Translations under genes and position numbers: made by a program
Source of the DNA: Xylona heveae TC161
Lineage: Eukaryota; Ascomycota; Xylonomycetes; Xylonales; Xylonaceae
Direction: 5' to 3'
Length of the DNA stretch: 64,000 nucleotides
NCBI RefSeq assembly: GCF_001619985.1
Contig: NW_017264194.1
Span: 1,170,286 to 1,234,285 of the forward strand
Shown: positions 11,355 to 23,348 of the stretch, piece by piece
Layout of the letters: the number at the start of each line of letters is the position of its first letter
How positions within the stretch are numbered: position 1 is the first letter of the stretch
The notes under the pieces: generated by a model
Seen by the model: only the letters and a program-made list of their open reading frames with translations
Databases searched by the model: none
What the model was told of the DNA's origin: nothing

Positions 11355-13181
11355 TCAAGAGGCAGGATTTTGACTCAAGCTCCGGAGAATGTTGAGCTTT
11401 TCTTGCGCGGCGCGAAAGGCAGCATCAGAGTCTGATTCATTTGTGACGGTGTTGGCAGTGTCCGCCGGTGTTCGCACGTTATGTGGAGGATGCTGTACTG
11501 AAGAAAAAGAGCCGCTATTGCCGGGCGCAACCTGTGATGGCGACGCAGTTACTGTTGGATCGAATCCTGACTGCTGATTGAAGAAGAAAGCTGGATTAAC
11601 AAAAGCGCCAGGCTGCAGGCTAGCGCCAGAATTGGGCATTGGTTGATGCAGCATATTCGGTCCGGCAAAGAATGGATTCGCAGCCGCGCCGTAGCCCTGA
11701 GGCCACACAAAAGGTTGTGGAGGATAAAAATGCTGGAATGGCACCGGTGCCTGTTGCAAAGGCGCATACTGTCCGAAACCCGCAGAAGGGATCATAGGCG
11801 TTGCACCGCCAAAACGATCGGTCGAACTGACAGCGCTATTAGCAGGCATCGCACGATTAGACATTCGCTGGTCTTCGGCGCTGGGACCACGATTTCTGAA
11901 ATTGCCTTGTCGGCGGCCAGATGAACGTCTATCACGATGCATTGAGTCTTTCGATCCCCGTGCGGGCCTTGCATAGCCGGGGACATCCACTGTGGCGTGG
12001 CCCTCCACAGGGGCTTCCCCCCCAGCCATCATCTCATGTAAGTTAGACGGTCTTGCCAAAGGCGTGTAGAGTTCATCCTCTTTGTCCAAATCAGCTCTTT
12101 GGGGCAAAGCCTTGAGTCCTCTGTTCGGTGCCGTTATCCCAGGTCCGGATTTTGAAGCTTTCCTTGCTTGCCGCTCCTGCTTTAGTCTCTTTTTGTACTC
12201 CGCTTCAGCTTCATCATCAGAGAACTCTACCTCCTCTTCTCCAATTTCCTCATCATGCAGATTGGAAGCATCAGAGCCCTTCAACGCCTTGAGCGGTTGT
12301 GTGAAGACAAAGGAAGAATGCCTTTCCACGTAGAAAACTCTCGTACCTGTTGAAATTCCGAGCTCACGTATATCATCAGCGTTTCGAAACCTCACTGAAT
12401 AGAGAGGCTGCTCAACCCTTCCTAGAGTATCCGCAATGACACCAATGATTTTTCGGTCTTCCAGACAGACAACAGACCCAGACTCTAGGACCTGATATTC
12501 ACCTGATATCTTTGCCTTGATAAGGATGAGATTTTCAACCACATGTTCCACGGCCCCAAGCTCTGGGACGTTCACGTCCTTGGTAAGATCAATATCTGGT
12601 CTGATGACCTCTTCGTCGGGTTGCTCATTCTTCGTACGAAGCCGTCCACCAGAAGAATTCCCTTTTGAGGCCTTTCCATGTCCTTCGTCATCAGAAACAG
12701 CATCCTGCATGAGTATCCTAGCCTGTTCCTCCGGATCCAACAGCTCATACTCTTCGTCGTCACTCTCTTCTTCCGACGACTCATCGCTGCTGCTGTCAGA
12801 GGATGAGGACTCCGCATCTGAAGAATCAAATCGCCATTCAGCATCCTTGTCTCCCCTGTTCATCTCAGCCGCACGAAGAAACTCTGGGTCGAGCTTCAAT
12901 CCAGGCTGTGATGAAGTACCTTGATCAGACAGTTGCTGTTGTTGCGAAGGTGTGGCAGCGGTTGTGGCGGGTCCTCTGGGTCCCATATCTACCGGCACCG
13001 CCGGGGGTGCATTCACTGGGCCAGCATCAAGAGTGCCTCCAGGAGGGGTAGCAGAGTCCGTTTCCATAACCCCGTCTAAGCGCAAAAGCGACTGAGACCC
13101 CTCGACTTGCTTGCCTTGTAACGAATGCGATGCCACAGTACTCTCCTTCGAAACTTCTGCCTGCTCCATTTTACCGAACAT
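11355..13181 (-). CDS. NAF1: H/ACA snoRNP assembly factor Naf1
   Basis: Naf1 is a nuclear chaperone that loads H/ACA snoRNPs during transcription and is later replaced by Gar1. One uninterrupted frame of 608 aa. After a low-complexity N-terminus and a Ser/Asp/Glu acidic patch (about 120-145), the Naf1/Gar1 beta-barrel runs from about residue 190 to 300, seen in IRPDIDLTKD, VENLILIKAKISGEYQVLES, SVVCLEDRKIIGVIADTLG, VEQPLYSVRF and GTRVFYVERHSSFVFTQPL. A second acidic block follows (EEIGEEEVEFSDDEAEAEY), then a basic Arg-rich part and a Pro/Gln/Phe-rich C-terminus, as is usual. A second in-frame Met four codons on (13,169) could also start translation. It shares a roughly 520-bp divergent promoter with ALG9. 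Confidence 0.93.
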   Translation of the reverse strand: MFGKMEQAEVSKESTVASHSLQGKQVEGSQSLLRLDGVMETDSATPPGGTLDAGPVNAPPAVPVDMGPRGPATTAATPSQQQQLSDQGTSSQPGLKLDPEFLRAAEMNRGDKDAEWRFDSSDAESSSSDSSSDESSEEESDDEEYELLDPEEQARILMQDAVSDDEGHGKASKGNSSGGRLRTKNEQPDEEVIRPDIDLTKDVNVPELGAVEHVVENLILIKAKISGEYQVLESGSVVCLEDRKIIGVIADTLGRVEQPLYSVRFRNADDIRELGISTGTRVFYVERHSSFVFTQPLKALKGSDASNLHDEEIGEEEVEFSDDEAEAEYKKRLKQERQARKASKSGPGITAPNRGLKALPQRADLDKEDELYTPLARPSNLHEMMAGGEAPVEGHATVDVPGYARPARGSKDSMHRDRRSSGRRQGNFRNRGPSAEDQRMSNRAMPANSAVSSTDRFGGATPMIPSAGFGQYAPLQQAPVPFQHFYPPQPFVWPQGYGAAANPFFAGPNMLHQPMPNSGASLQPGAFVNPAFFFNQQSGFDPTVTASPSQVAPGNSGSFSSVQHPPHNVRTPADTANTVTNESDSDAAFRAAQEKLNILRSLSQNPAS

Positions 13182-13701
13182 GCGACATTCCCTTGCTCGT
13201 ATTCTAAAGCAGACTTGAATTCGATGCGATAGCGCGGAATGAACAGGCCGTTTATTTTCCAGAGAGCGGTCAATGATCTCTCTACCACTGCCAATCTGGC
13301 ACGAGAAAATTTTTGGATATAAATTTACCAGATACGCTAACTAGAGACTAAAAAACGTGGGGCTCTTCCTCGCTCGGTCCTTAGGGGTCGTCGCGGTTCA
13401 GGTGCGAGACGTGTTTACCCAGTACGTACCGCTCAAAGTCGTTACCACTACCTACCTACCTTATAAGTACAGACGAGAAAATGAATTTGTACACGCTGCG
13501 TACCAGAACGATGTGTGCCGGTAGCGTCATGCCTAGATTCATCACCAGGACGAGGCTAGGAGAGGGGTACCGGGGTACCTCTCCACAACTGCGATCTAAG
13601 AGGGCCAACTTCACAGGTCAATCGATAGCACCACGAGCTCCCCAACAGCTACAGCGTGGTGCCTCAACATCGACGTTCTTTTTCTCTGCTCCTCGGTCAT
13701 A
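13182..13701. promoter_or_regulatory. Divergent promoter, NAF1 (-) / ALG9 (+)
   Basis: Includes a TACC-type repeat (CTACCTACCTACC) near 13,446-13,460 and GGTACCGGGGTACC near 13,566. Similar TACCTA/TAGGTA clusters appear upstream of H4. Function not known to me. Confidence 0.4.
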
Positions 13702-15721
13702 ATGGCGGATGCCAGGAGCAGCCTCGAGCGCAACCACTCTGATGCCGCTGTGTCGAAGAAGCCTGTTAAGGGGTAATTGTTCCACCAGAAGCCTTTGTGT
13801 CACGACGACTCAATGAACTCGATCTGATTAACACCTTTGTCAGGTCGTTGCAGAATCGTACGCCTGAATGCTTAGTACAACCAATTATCGCCTTTTACTG
13901 CTTCCTCGGCGTCAATATACTGGCTGCCGCCTACAGTCCTATTCAGGATTGCGATGAGACGTATAATTACTGGGAGCCAACCCATTACTTGACACATGGA
14001 TATGGCTTTCAGACATGGGAATATTCACCCGTATATGCGATTCGAAGTTGGCTTTATATCAGCTTTCATGCCATCATTATCAAGTTTGGGTCGCTCTTGC
14101 CATTTGTCTCTACCAAGACTTCAGAGTTCTATCTCCTCCGCGGAGTATTTGCCCTAATATGTTCTGGTTGTGAGACGCGGTTGTTCTATATTATTTCAAG
14201 GTCATTGAACCCCAGAATCGGGATCATCTTTGCCCTAGTCATGCTCTCGAGTCCGGGCTTGTTCCATGCGTCCGTATCCTACCTACCTTCCAGCTTCACC
14301 ATGTATTCAACGATGCTGGGAATGGCGGCTTTCATGGACTGGAAAGGAGGGCTCAAAACAGCTCAGGGTATCTTCTGGTTTGCAGCTGGGGGTTTTGTTG
14401 GCTGGCCATTTGCTTCACTATTGATGCTTCCCTTTCTGGCTGAGGAACTGTTGCTTGCTTGCTTAAGCCGGCAAGGAATCGAAACCGTTACCAGAATAGT
14501 AGATGGCACTGTAAGATCTCTGCTTGCACTTGTAAGTTTGTTTCTCATTCGAAATTTTATGTTGATATCGCTGACCCCAATTCAGGCCTTGGAAGTTTGC
14601 ATTGATTCGTATTTCTACAAAAAGCTTGTTGCAGTGCCATTCAATATTGTTTGGTATAACGTGCTCGGCGGGTCCAGCAAAGGACCTGACCTGTACGGCG
14701 TTGAGCCATGGCACTTTTATTTGCGTAACCTACTTCTCAACTTCAATATCTGGTTTATTCTTGCTCTCAGCGCCCTGCCACTGCTCTTTCTACAGTTCCA
14801 TTTCAGTCATAGCTCGACTTCAACCCAAACTAGACTTCGAAATTTGGTATTCGTACTGCCATTCTATATCTGGCTGACCGTTTTCAGCGTTCAACCTCAC
14901 AAAGAGGAAAGATTTATGTACCCCAGCTATCCCTGCTTGGCAGTCAATGCGGCAATTTCTCTTCACATTTTGCTCTCTGCCATGGGAAGTTCAAATCCAA
15001 GAGCTATTTTTTCTCGAATTCCACCAAAATTAAAATTGGCTCTGGCCACGGCCTTGGTCCTTGTGGCTATTGATGCCGGAGCTTTAAGAGCCGTCGGCAT
15101 TGTTACAGCTTACTCGGCGCCGCTGAAAATCTACGGACCCCTTCATGGGCTGATTCCTACACGACCGGGCGATACTGTTTGCTTAGGTAAAGAGTGGTAC
15201 AGATTCCCCTCGTCCTATTTTTTACCTCAAGGAGTCCGGGCAAAATTCATCAAGAGCGAATTTGCAGGACTGCTCCCAGGAGAATTCAGCGAGGCGTCGC
15301 ACGGTTTCGGCGTTTTTGCTGGCACTTACCTTGTGCCTCCTGGAATGAATGATGAGAATAAGGAAGATTTTGGAAAATATGTGCGTATTCGTTCCACAAC
15401 ATCAAAGGCTCTAATCTAACAATTTTCCAGACTGATTTATCTCATTGTTCCTTCTTGGTGGATTCCTATTTTCCCGAATCACAGACGACTGAACTTGAGC
15501 CTCATTATGTTCTTGAAAAGCAAAAATGGGAGGAGGTCATCTGTGTCAGTTTCCTTGACGGCGCTCGCACCAGTCTTTTGGGTCGTACTTTATGGATCCC
15601 GGGCATTTCTTTGTTGCCCGAAAGATTTCAAAGAAAATGGGGTCGTTACTGTCTGCTCCGTCGCCGACACGAATTTGCAGATCCCACACTATCAGTAAGC
15701 GAAGGCATAACTGCAACTTAG
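13702..15721 (+). CDS. ALG9: Alpha-1,2-mannosyltransferase Alg9 (ER N-glycan assembly)
   Basis: Adds alpha-1,2 mannoses from dolichol-P-mannose to the lipid-linked oligosaccharide in the ER lumen (GT22 family). Exons 13,702-13,772, 13,844-14,531, 14,586-15,380, 15,431-15,721; 614 aa. Start MADARSSLER gives a short cytosolic tail; the first intron ends with a CTGATTAAC branch and CAG. Family motifs: SPIQDCDETYNYWEPTHYL (luminal catalytic loop with Asp/Glu), GYGFQTWEYSP, FYKKLVAVPFNIVWYNV, LYGVEPWHFYLRNLLLNFN, and QPHKEERFMYPSYP. Many hydrophobic helices. The C-terminal luminal part ends with WGRYCLLRR, then a short tail. The intron 14,532-14,585 (54 nt, GTAAGT, CTGAC branch) has no stop and preserves frame, so an ORF caller would translate it. 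Good match to the family in length and content. Confidence 0.92.
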
Positions 15722-16592
15722 AGAAGATCGTTCTCTCCGGCTTGCATATTCAAATGGAGAGTAGAGCTGAGCCAGAAAAGATGCGCCTGTAAAGACAGGA
15801 AGGGGAATGCAATGTCGAAATATTAGATCACCAATTATGTATATTATGATTGTTCTTTCTACCGAATTTTCCCAGTCAGAAATTTTCCGTAAAAGAGAAA
15901 ACTCAATGGACAAAAATGGAAAGAGAGAAAAGGCAGCCTTGGGATGTGCTCAGCACTTTGCCTAAGTTTCGATGGGTCTTTAGCGGAGGCGGGGTCGTTT
16001 AGCTATCTTAGGAAATTGTTTCCCTTCCTCGCTGGCTAGAATTAGTTACAAGTCCCTCCATTGACTGATTTGCCTCTCCTAGGTAAAAGTAGCAGATTGA
16101 TAACTAGGTACCTTACCTTACGCACAGCAACCTCAACACTTGGCTTGCGGGTTCGGGATTGGCAGAAAATTACGGTAAGCTCTAATTTCGACGAGTAAAG
16201 TTCGAAACGCAGTCTCTATCCAATTACCTTATCTTCTCCACCAATACAGAGATAACAATTAAAGCACCGTACAGGAAAGGTAAAGCAAGAGCTAGATAGC
16301 GCAATGCCATTCGTGACATACTGTTGGTTCAGCCTGTCATGCATATACATTATCGCGAGATATATATATATATATGTGTGTGCGTGTATGACGGGGTTTG
16401 GCATTTGCAATGGCATCGAGAAACATCTCACAGAACGAATATCATACTACCAAACTGCATTACCTTTCAATAAGGCACACTTTCTCACCGCGCTCAAAAG
16501 CTCGTCGGTGCCGTCTTCTGCCGCCGGCTAAATCACAACTCTCCGCAGCCGAATCTGATTCTCTCTAATTAGAGGGCTCCAAAACTCAGAGA
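15722..16592. other. Intergenic with TA/TG microsatellite
   Basis: No gene supported. A short (TA)n(TG)n microsatellite lies at about 16,359-16,388. The 3' end of ALG9 and the promoter of the next gene must be here. Confidence 0.6.
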
Positions 16593-18182
16593 ATGATTGA
16601 ACTGGCGACCGCGAAAAAGTCTCCCAATTTTTATTATCCAATAGAGAGAAACGGCGGCTTTGCCCTTCACTTTCCGCCCGCTTTATATATCGCCGCCTTT
16701 GCCGCGGCTGGGTTTGCTTGGCTTTACTTTTATGTGAACCACAGGGTCAAAGCACGGTCTTCGAGCCGATTACACCTTGGGATACCGACAAGGTCGGCAC
16801 ACTCTGACAAAAGCAAGAAAAACAATCCGAGCGGTTCGTTACAAAATCTCACTCGTTCGAAATTAGAGGTCAAAAACTCACGGAGATCAAGGCTATGTTT
16901 CTAGTGATTTTAAGCGGCCTGTAGCATCGCCGTACCCTGGTTGGAGTGTAGAGACTACCAAGCCGCTACCGTACAGGCCCTTCAGATATGGCCCGTAAGT
17001 TGATATTGCCCAGTGATCCCAACTACTCTTGTCAATGAGATAAAAATAGCTGATTTCATCAAGGAAATATCACATTACTATGGGGCTGCGCACTATGCAA
17101 TGGGATGACTGGATAGGTGATTGGTTTCTTGTGCGATTGCGAAAGCATCTGTGTTGACAATTCTCCAGAGCTTGACAACCAATTTCGTAAATTCCACTCA
17201 GAGAAGGCTCGACGAATAAAAGAGCGTGGTAATAAATGTTGCAAGACAGCTCCAGTCGCGTTCGATGGTGCTGTGGAATTACTCGAGGAGTTGTAAGTCT
17301 TCAGCTTGCCGTAGTCTAATAAACGCTGACGTCCTTAGATGCGATTACCTACCACAGCGTTATCCTAGTCTCTTTCGAAAGACCCCAGCCGGAATGGACA
17401 ATTTATTAACAAAGGAGTCATTCAACATCTTCCAGCGGCCACTTTCTGAAGACCCAATGGCAATGGCCGCACGGATGGTTCAGGATGATTTAGCGATTAT
17501 GTTCGAAGGACCAGATGGTCAGTACTATCTTCTTGCTGGAGCTATACTTCTTGCAGGATTTTGGCGGCTCGAAGATAAGTTTGGGATGCCCTTGTCTGAA
17601 ATACACACTTCAGGCGACGTTCCCGGATTCAAAGAGAAGTTAGAGAAAGGCATGAACAACTTTTTCCGACGAGTGAAACCTGAGTCCCCAGTACTGCGCA
17701 ACAATTATTTCATCCAAGTCGATGATAATTTAGCCTGGAGTAAGAGTATCGGGGACGAGGATGCGCAGGGAATTGGGTGGAATACTGCCGAGAAAGACCA
17801 GGCAATCCAGCACCACTGGTTTAGGAGTGAACGCCAAAGCTTGAGAAGGTAAAGCAAGACTCACTGTCCGCTAAAAGTGGCGCAATGACAAATAAAATCG
17901 ATCTGATAAGTTTCTTACAACTGAACTAGGCTACCACGCTCCGGCGGCGTGGTGTTTACGATCCGAACGTATTTTCACCCTATCAAAGAGATAGCTGAGG
18001 AACCTTTCGTCCCGGGCAGATTAGCATCCGCCATCCGAAGCTGGGGCGACGACGTGGCCAAATATAAAGGACGAGAAAAATATGGTAAAGTACTGCTGGA
18101 ATACCTGGACAAGAAATCCGAAGAGCAGCAAGCACGTGGTCTAGTCGATCACGGGGGGGAGTTTAATTCGTATCCATTTTGA
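16593..18182 (+). CDS. DUF3445 / heme-dependent oxidative N-demethylase (HDOD) family membrane protein
   Basis: Fungal DUF3445-family protein; members are heme-dependent oxidative N-demethylase-like, substrate unknown here. The N-terminus has one transmembrane helix (ALYIAAFAAAGFAWLYFYV). Exons by phase after the first: up to 16,994 (KRPVASPYPGWSVE to YRPFRYGP), 17,064-17,116 (KYHITMGLRTMQWDDWI), 17,169-17,292, 17,339-17,848, 17,930-18,182. Well conserved wording: LPQRYPSLF, MAARMVQDDLAIMFEG, YYLLAGAILLAGFWRLEDKF, SEIHTSGDVPGFKEKL, RNNYFIQVDDNLAW, HHWFRSERQSLRRLPRSGGV, TYFHPIKEIAEEPFVPGRLA and WGDDVAKYKGREKYG. The junction between the first exon and the 16.9-kb exon lies somewhere in 16,790-16,890; several GT/AG pairs fit, so that splice is not decided. 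It converges on exonuclease V. Confidence 0.82.
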
Positions 18183-18516
18183 TCAGACTCGAGCTAACCA
18201 AGAAACAAACCTACCTCTCGGAGGGTTGGCCATGGGGGCCGTCATTCGCCGAGATTATTCTTAGCAGAAATAAAGGCAGAGGCGGAGGGACGAGATGGAC
18301 AAACTTTCCACTGCTCTCTAATATTGACTGAATCTGGGAGGTGTGCGTGGACTGCTGGCTAGAAATCCGTTTAATGGTTTACGAATTTTTTAGAGGCAAA
18401 TTTTCCTCAATAAGTTGAATCCAAATGACTCTCTGGTTGAGCCAAAATGCCTCGCATCGTACGAAATTCCGGAGTGAATGAGTATCAGTTCTTATGAAGT
18501 CAAGGCGCTTGACGCC
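18183..18516. other. Convergent 3' intergenic region
   Basis: About 330 bp between two convergent stop codons. Terminators of both genes are expected; nothing else seen. Confidence 0.6.
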
Positions 18517-20095
18517 CTATATGACTGGCTTTCCTAGGACGCGCAATTGATGAGTACGTCTAGCTTCCGCAACTTTGGCCTTACGCCATGTACAATCCTC
18601 CGCAAATTCGCACATCCTACACTTATAAGCCTCCTCAATCACCACTCCGCGGGCCTCCCTCTCACCCTTCCACCATTTCAGTATATCCGCGAGGTAGTCT
18701 CGCAAGACTTTTTCTTCATAATTGAAAGCTTTGATACCCAGGATATTACAACTCAGTTGGCTTCGATATTCCACTCGCAATGTCTCCGCAACGTTTTCAG
18801 CTCCTTCTGGTAAGGCTTTTCGGAACTCATGGATCATGGCTGCCCATAATCTCTCAAGCGAATTGTTTTCGATCGCAACACCAGCCATATCTTGTATCCT
18901 GACATCACTGGCTTGAGCTTCAGGGCGGATGGACTTTTCGCCGGATGAGCAATATGAATTTTTGATTTGTTCAGTGAAAGACTCGCTGAACGTCTTAGAG
19001 GAATCCAACTGGTACCTGGCGAAGATCAGACGGGGATCAACCCGATCAGTTGCCAGTTCTGTCAAAAGTCGTCGATACAACATAAGCTGCATCATTGTAG
19101 GTCTAAAAGATACCCCTTTCGGCAAAGAATTTGACGCCCGAGTCTTGACGTCCGTTACAAAGATTTGAAACGGACGCTTTCTCGCCGCAGTCCCAGAAGC
19201 TAAGGTATGGTCGGGTTCCTCGGAGAATTGAATGTGGAATTGATTTCTCCTTCGGGATGGTGCCCTTTCAAGATCCAGACTCGCCCACTGGATTGTATCC
19301 GCCGGATGCTCGTTTGGGTGGAACAAAGAGAGTTGATCAATGATGCCATTGACGACCAAGCCGTCAATCGTGCCCCATAGCTCGAATTCTCGTGTCATAC
19401 CAGTTTTTCTGAGCATGCGAAGACCTTGGATATTGTTCAATATCCGGAGACCCATCGCATCCTCGGGATTCCTAACTTCTATCATTACGGGTTTGTACAC
19501 TTCTTCTTCAAGTGATTTATGAATGTCAGAGCCTTGTTTCATTGCAGAAGTGCGTCTTTTCTTGCCGTATTTGCTCAAAATATACCAATATTGCAATTCG
19601 CACCAGGACGGACATACAAGGTCTGTGACGGAGAGCGGCTTTCTCGGAGCTGTTCGGAAAAGTTCCAAAGGTGACCGTTTCCCTTGGCCTGCAATATCGG
19701 AAGCATTGTCGTGGATCGATGACGGTTCAAGATGATCAATCGTTTCCCCCGTTACTAGCCTCTTTTTGTCAGTTAGCTGCCGGCTAAGTGGAGGAGATTG
19801 CGAAATTATTACCATACGCGGGACTCGAGCCCTCATCATCCTGGGTTGATAAACAAATCCTCTCCCTCCATTTCGTGCTTTGAATTGGATCATTGGATTG
19901 AAACGATCCAACTGAATAAGTCGCCGCACAATGCCGTGTGTCAGCTTGGAGAACATCTTTGCTCGCCCCGGCAGCTTGTGAAGGTGTCAACGGTTCGGGT
20001 TGGAGAGTTGTTAGCAACTGTTCCAATATTTTCTCCTCCTCTTGAGAGAAATCGGACCCATACGAACTTTCATTAGACTCAAAATTCAGTGTCAT
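18517..20095 (-). CDS. EXO5: Exonuclease V, mitochondrial (EXO5/DEM1 family)
   Basis: Iron-sulfur, PD-(D/E)XK single-strand exonuclease needed for mitochondrial DNA maintenance in yeast. Exons 20,095-19,818 and 19,759-18,517 (58-nt intron with CTAACTGAC before the acceptor), 506 aa. The start MTLNFESNESSYGSDFSQEE fits the acidic N-terminus of homologues. Core wording: KPLSVTDLVCPSWCELQYWY (first cluster Cys and nuclease start), RTSAMKQGSDIHKSLEEEVY, TREFELWGTIDGLVVNGIID (active-site Asp), IFVTDVKTRASNSLP (DxK), MMQLMLYRRLL, and at the end YKCRMCEFAEDCTW with the remaining cluster cysteines. Reading frames on the other strand across this gene are shadows. Identity firm. The exon-1 translation also has a TTG-initiated upstream extension that I do not use. 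Confidence 0.9.
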
Positions 20096-21883
<1,788 letters not shown>

Positions 21884-22878
21884 GATGCGACCAGCAAGTG
21901 ATTAAAGATTTGATGGGATTTGATGTAAAGTTGAAATGTGTAATGAAACGAGGTCGCGATCGTTGAATTGTGGCGTGGATGTAAAGGAGAAGCGAGGAGG
22001 AAGGGTAGTGTGAGGTTTATGTAGGGATTCGCTTGAGAGGGGTGATCTGGCGCGCCCCTCCCACTCTAGGCAGATACGTGCCACTCGCTAGCGTGTTATT
22101 TGTGTCGAAGTTTCGACTGGAAAGCGACTTGGAATTTGGACAATTTACTGCCGAGCTTTCTGCGCCGTAACGGCTTCGGAAATCTGACAATCGCCCAATT
22201 GAGTACAGCTAATTTAGACGAGATTCTTTCCATAAGCGGTTAGCGAACCACCAGCGAGAAAGCCCCTGGTTTTCCCCGTAAGTATCGTGGGGATGCGAGG
22301 CTTGTACTACACGTACTTCAGTACCTCCATGCGCTAAACATTAGGTAGGGAGGTACCTACCTAGTATCGATATATTGCATCTTTTTGAATACCTTTTCTA
22401 CGGATTGATCTCAGCGAGTCACAATTTGTTGCAATTTATTTGTCCTTTTTGGGGGAATTATTGTTCTACTAGAATTCTTATGATATAACTATCCTCTATG
22501 AAACATTTTGCATATCCCCTCTTGATGCTGACTCAAAATGCTAGTGAGTTTCTACATGTACTTCGAATCTCGTCTATCCTAAAGCCTTATGGGTAAGTTA
22601 CCGCTACGCAGCCCGCAATTGGACGGTTGGGTAGACCACCAGGGTTAGGTGAGTGATCTAGAATTACCTCGTGTCTGGAGAATCACCATGTTCGCTTCTG
22701 GTTTAGCTCATTCTTTCCCAGTGATCCTCTAGTGATTTGGCGACTTCGCAGAAGCAACCTCAAATAGCCGCTCATCCCAATCGCCTCTATTTCACACTAA
22801 AGTGCCAGGAAGTTTCGATTTCAACGATTAATTACAGATAATCCCCACATTTGCCTCACTTTCGATCAATCTAAAACA
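21884..22878. promoter_or_regulatory. Shared divergent histone H3/H4 promoter
   Basis: 995 bp between the two histone start codons. It includes a TAGGTA/TACCTA cluster at about 22,343-22,364 (GGTAGGGAGGTACCTACC). I did not identify a defined histone regulatory element. Confidence 0.6.
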
Positions 22879-23348
22879 ATGACTGGACGTAAGTTTTCAA
22901 TGTTCGGAGTAGCTTTCAATTATTGACGCTTTTGAAGGTGGCAAGGGCGGAAAGGGCCTTGGAAAGGGGGGTGCCAAGCGTCACCGGAAGATCCTTCGTG
23001 ACAACATTCAGGGTATTACAAAGCCTGCAATCCGTCGTCTCGCACGTCGTGGTGGTGTCAAGCGTATCTCAGCTAGTAAGTCCATTCTTACGGCAATCTG
23101 TATGAATTGTTTCTTACCAAGATATTTAGTGATCTACGAGGAGACCCGTGGTGTTCTGAAATCCTTCTTGGAGAGCGTCATCCGCGATGCAGTGACGTAC
23201 ACCGAACACGCCAAGCGTAAAACCGTTACATCTCTGGATGTAGTGTATGCCCTCAAGAGACAAGGCCGTAAGTTTCATGCAGGTTTTTTAAATATTGATA
23301 CATCATCTAAGCTCTTCTGCAGGCACTCTTTACGGTTTCGGTGGATAA
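22879..23348 (+). CDS. H4: Histone H4
   Basis: Core nucleosome histone. Exons 22,879-22,888, 22,938-23,075, 23,130-23,267, 23,323-23,348, 312 nt in all, 103 aa. The first exon is just ATGACTGGAC. Products read [78 protein letters not shown] and GRTLYGFGG, the standard H4. Introns are 49, 54 and 55 nt, all GT-AG. Longer single-frame calls that run through the introns at 22,923 and 23,102 are wrong. Confidence 0.97.
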
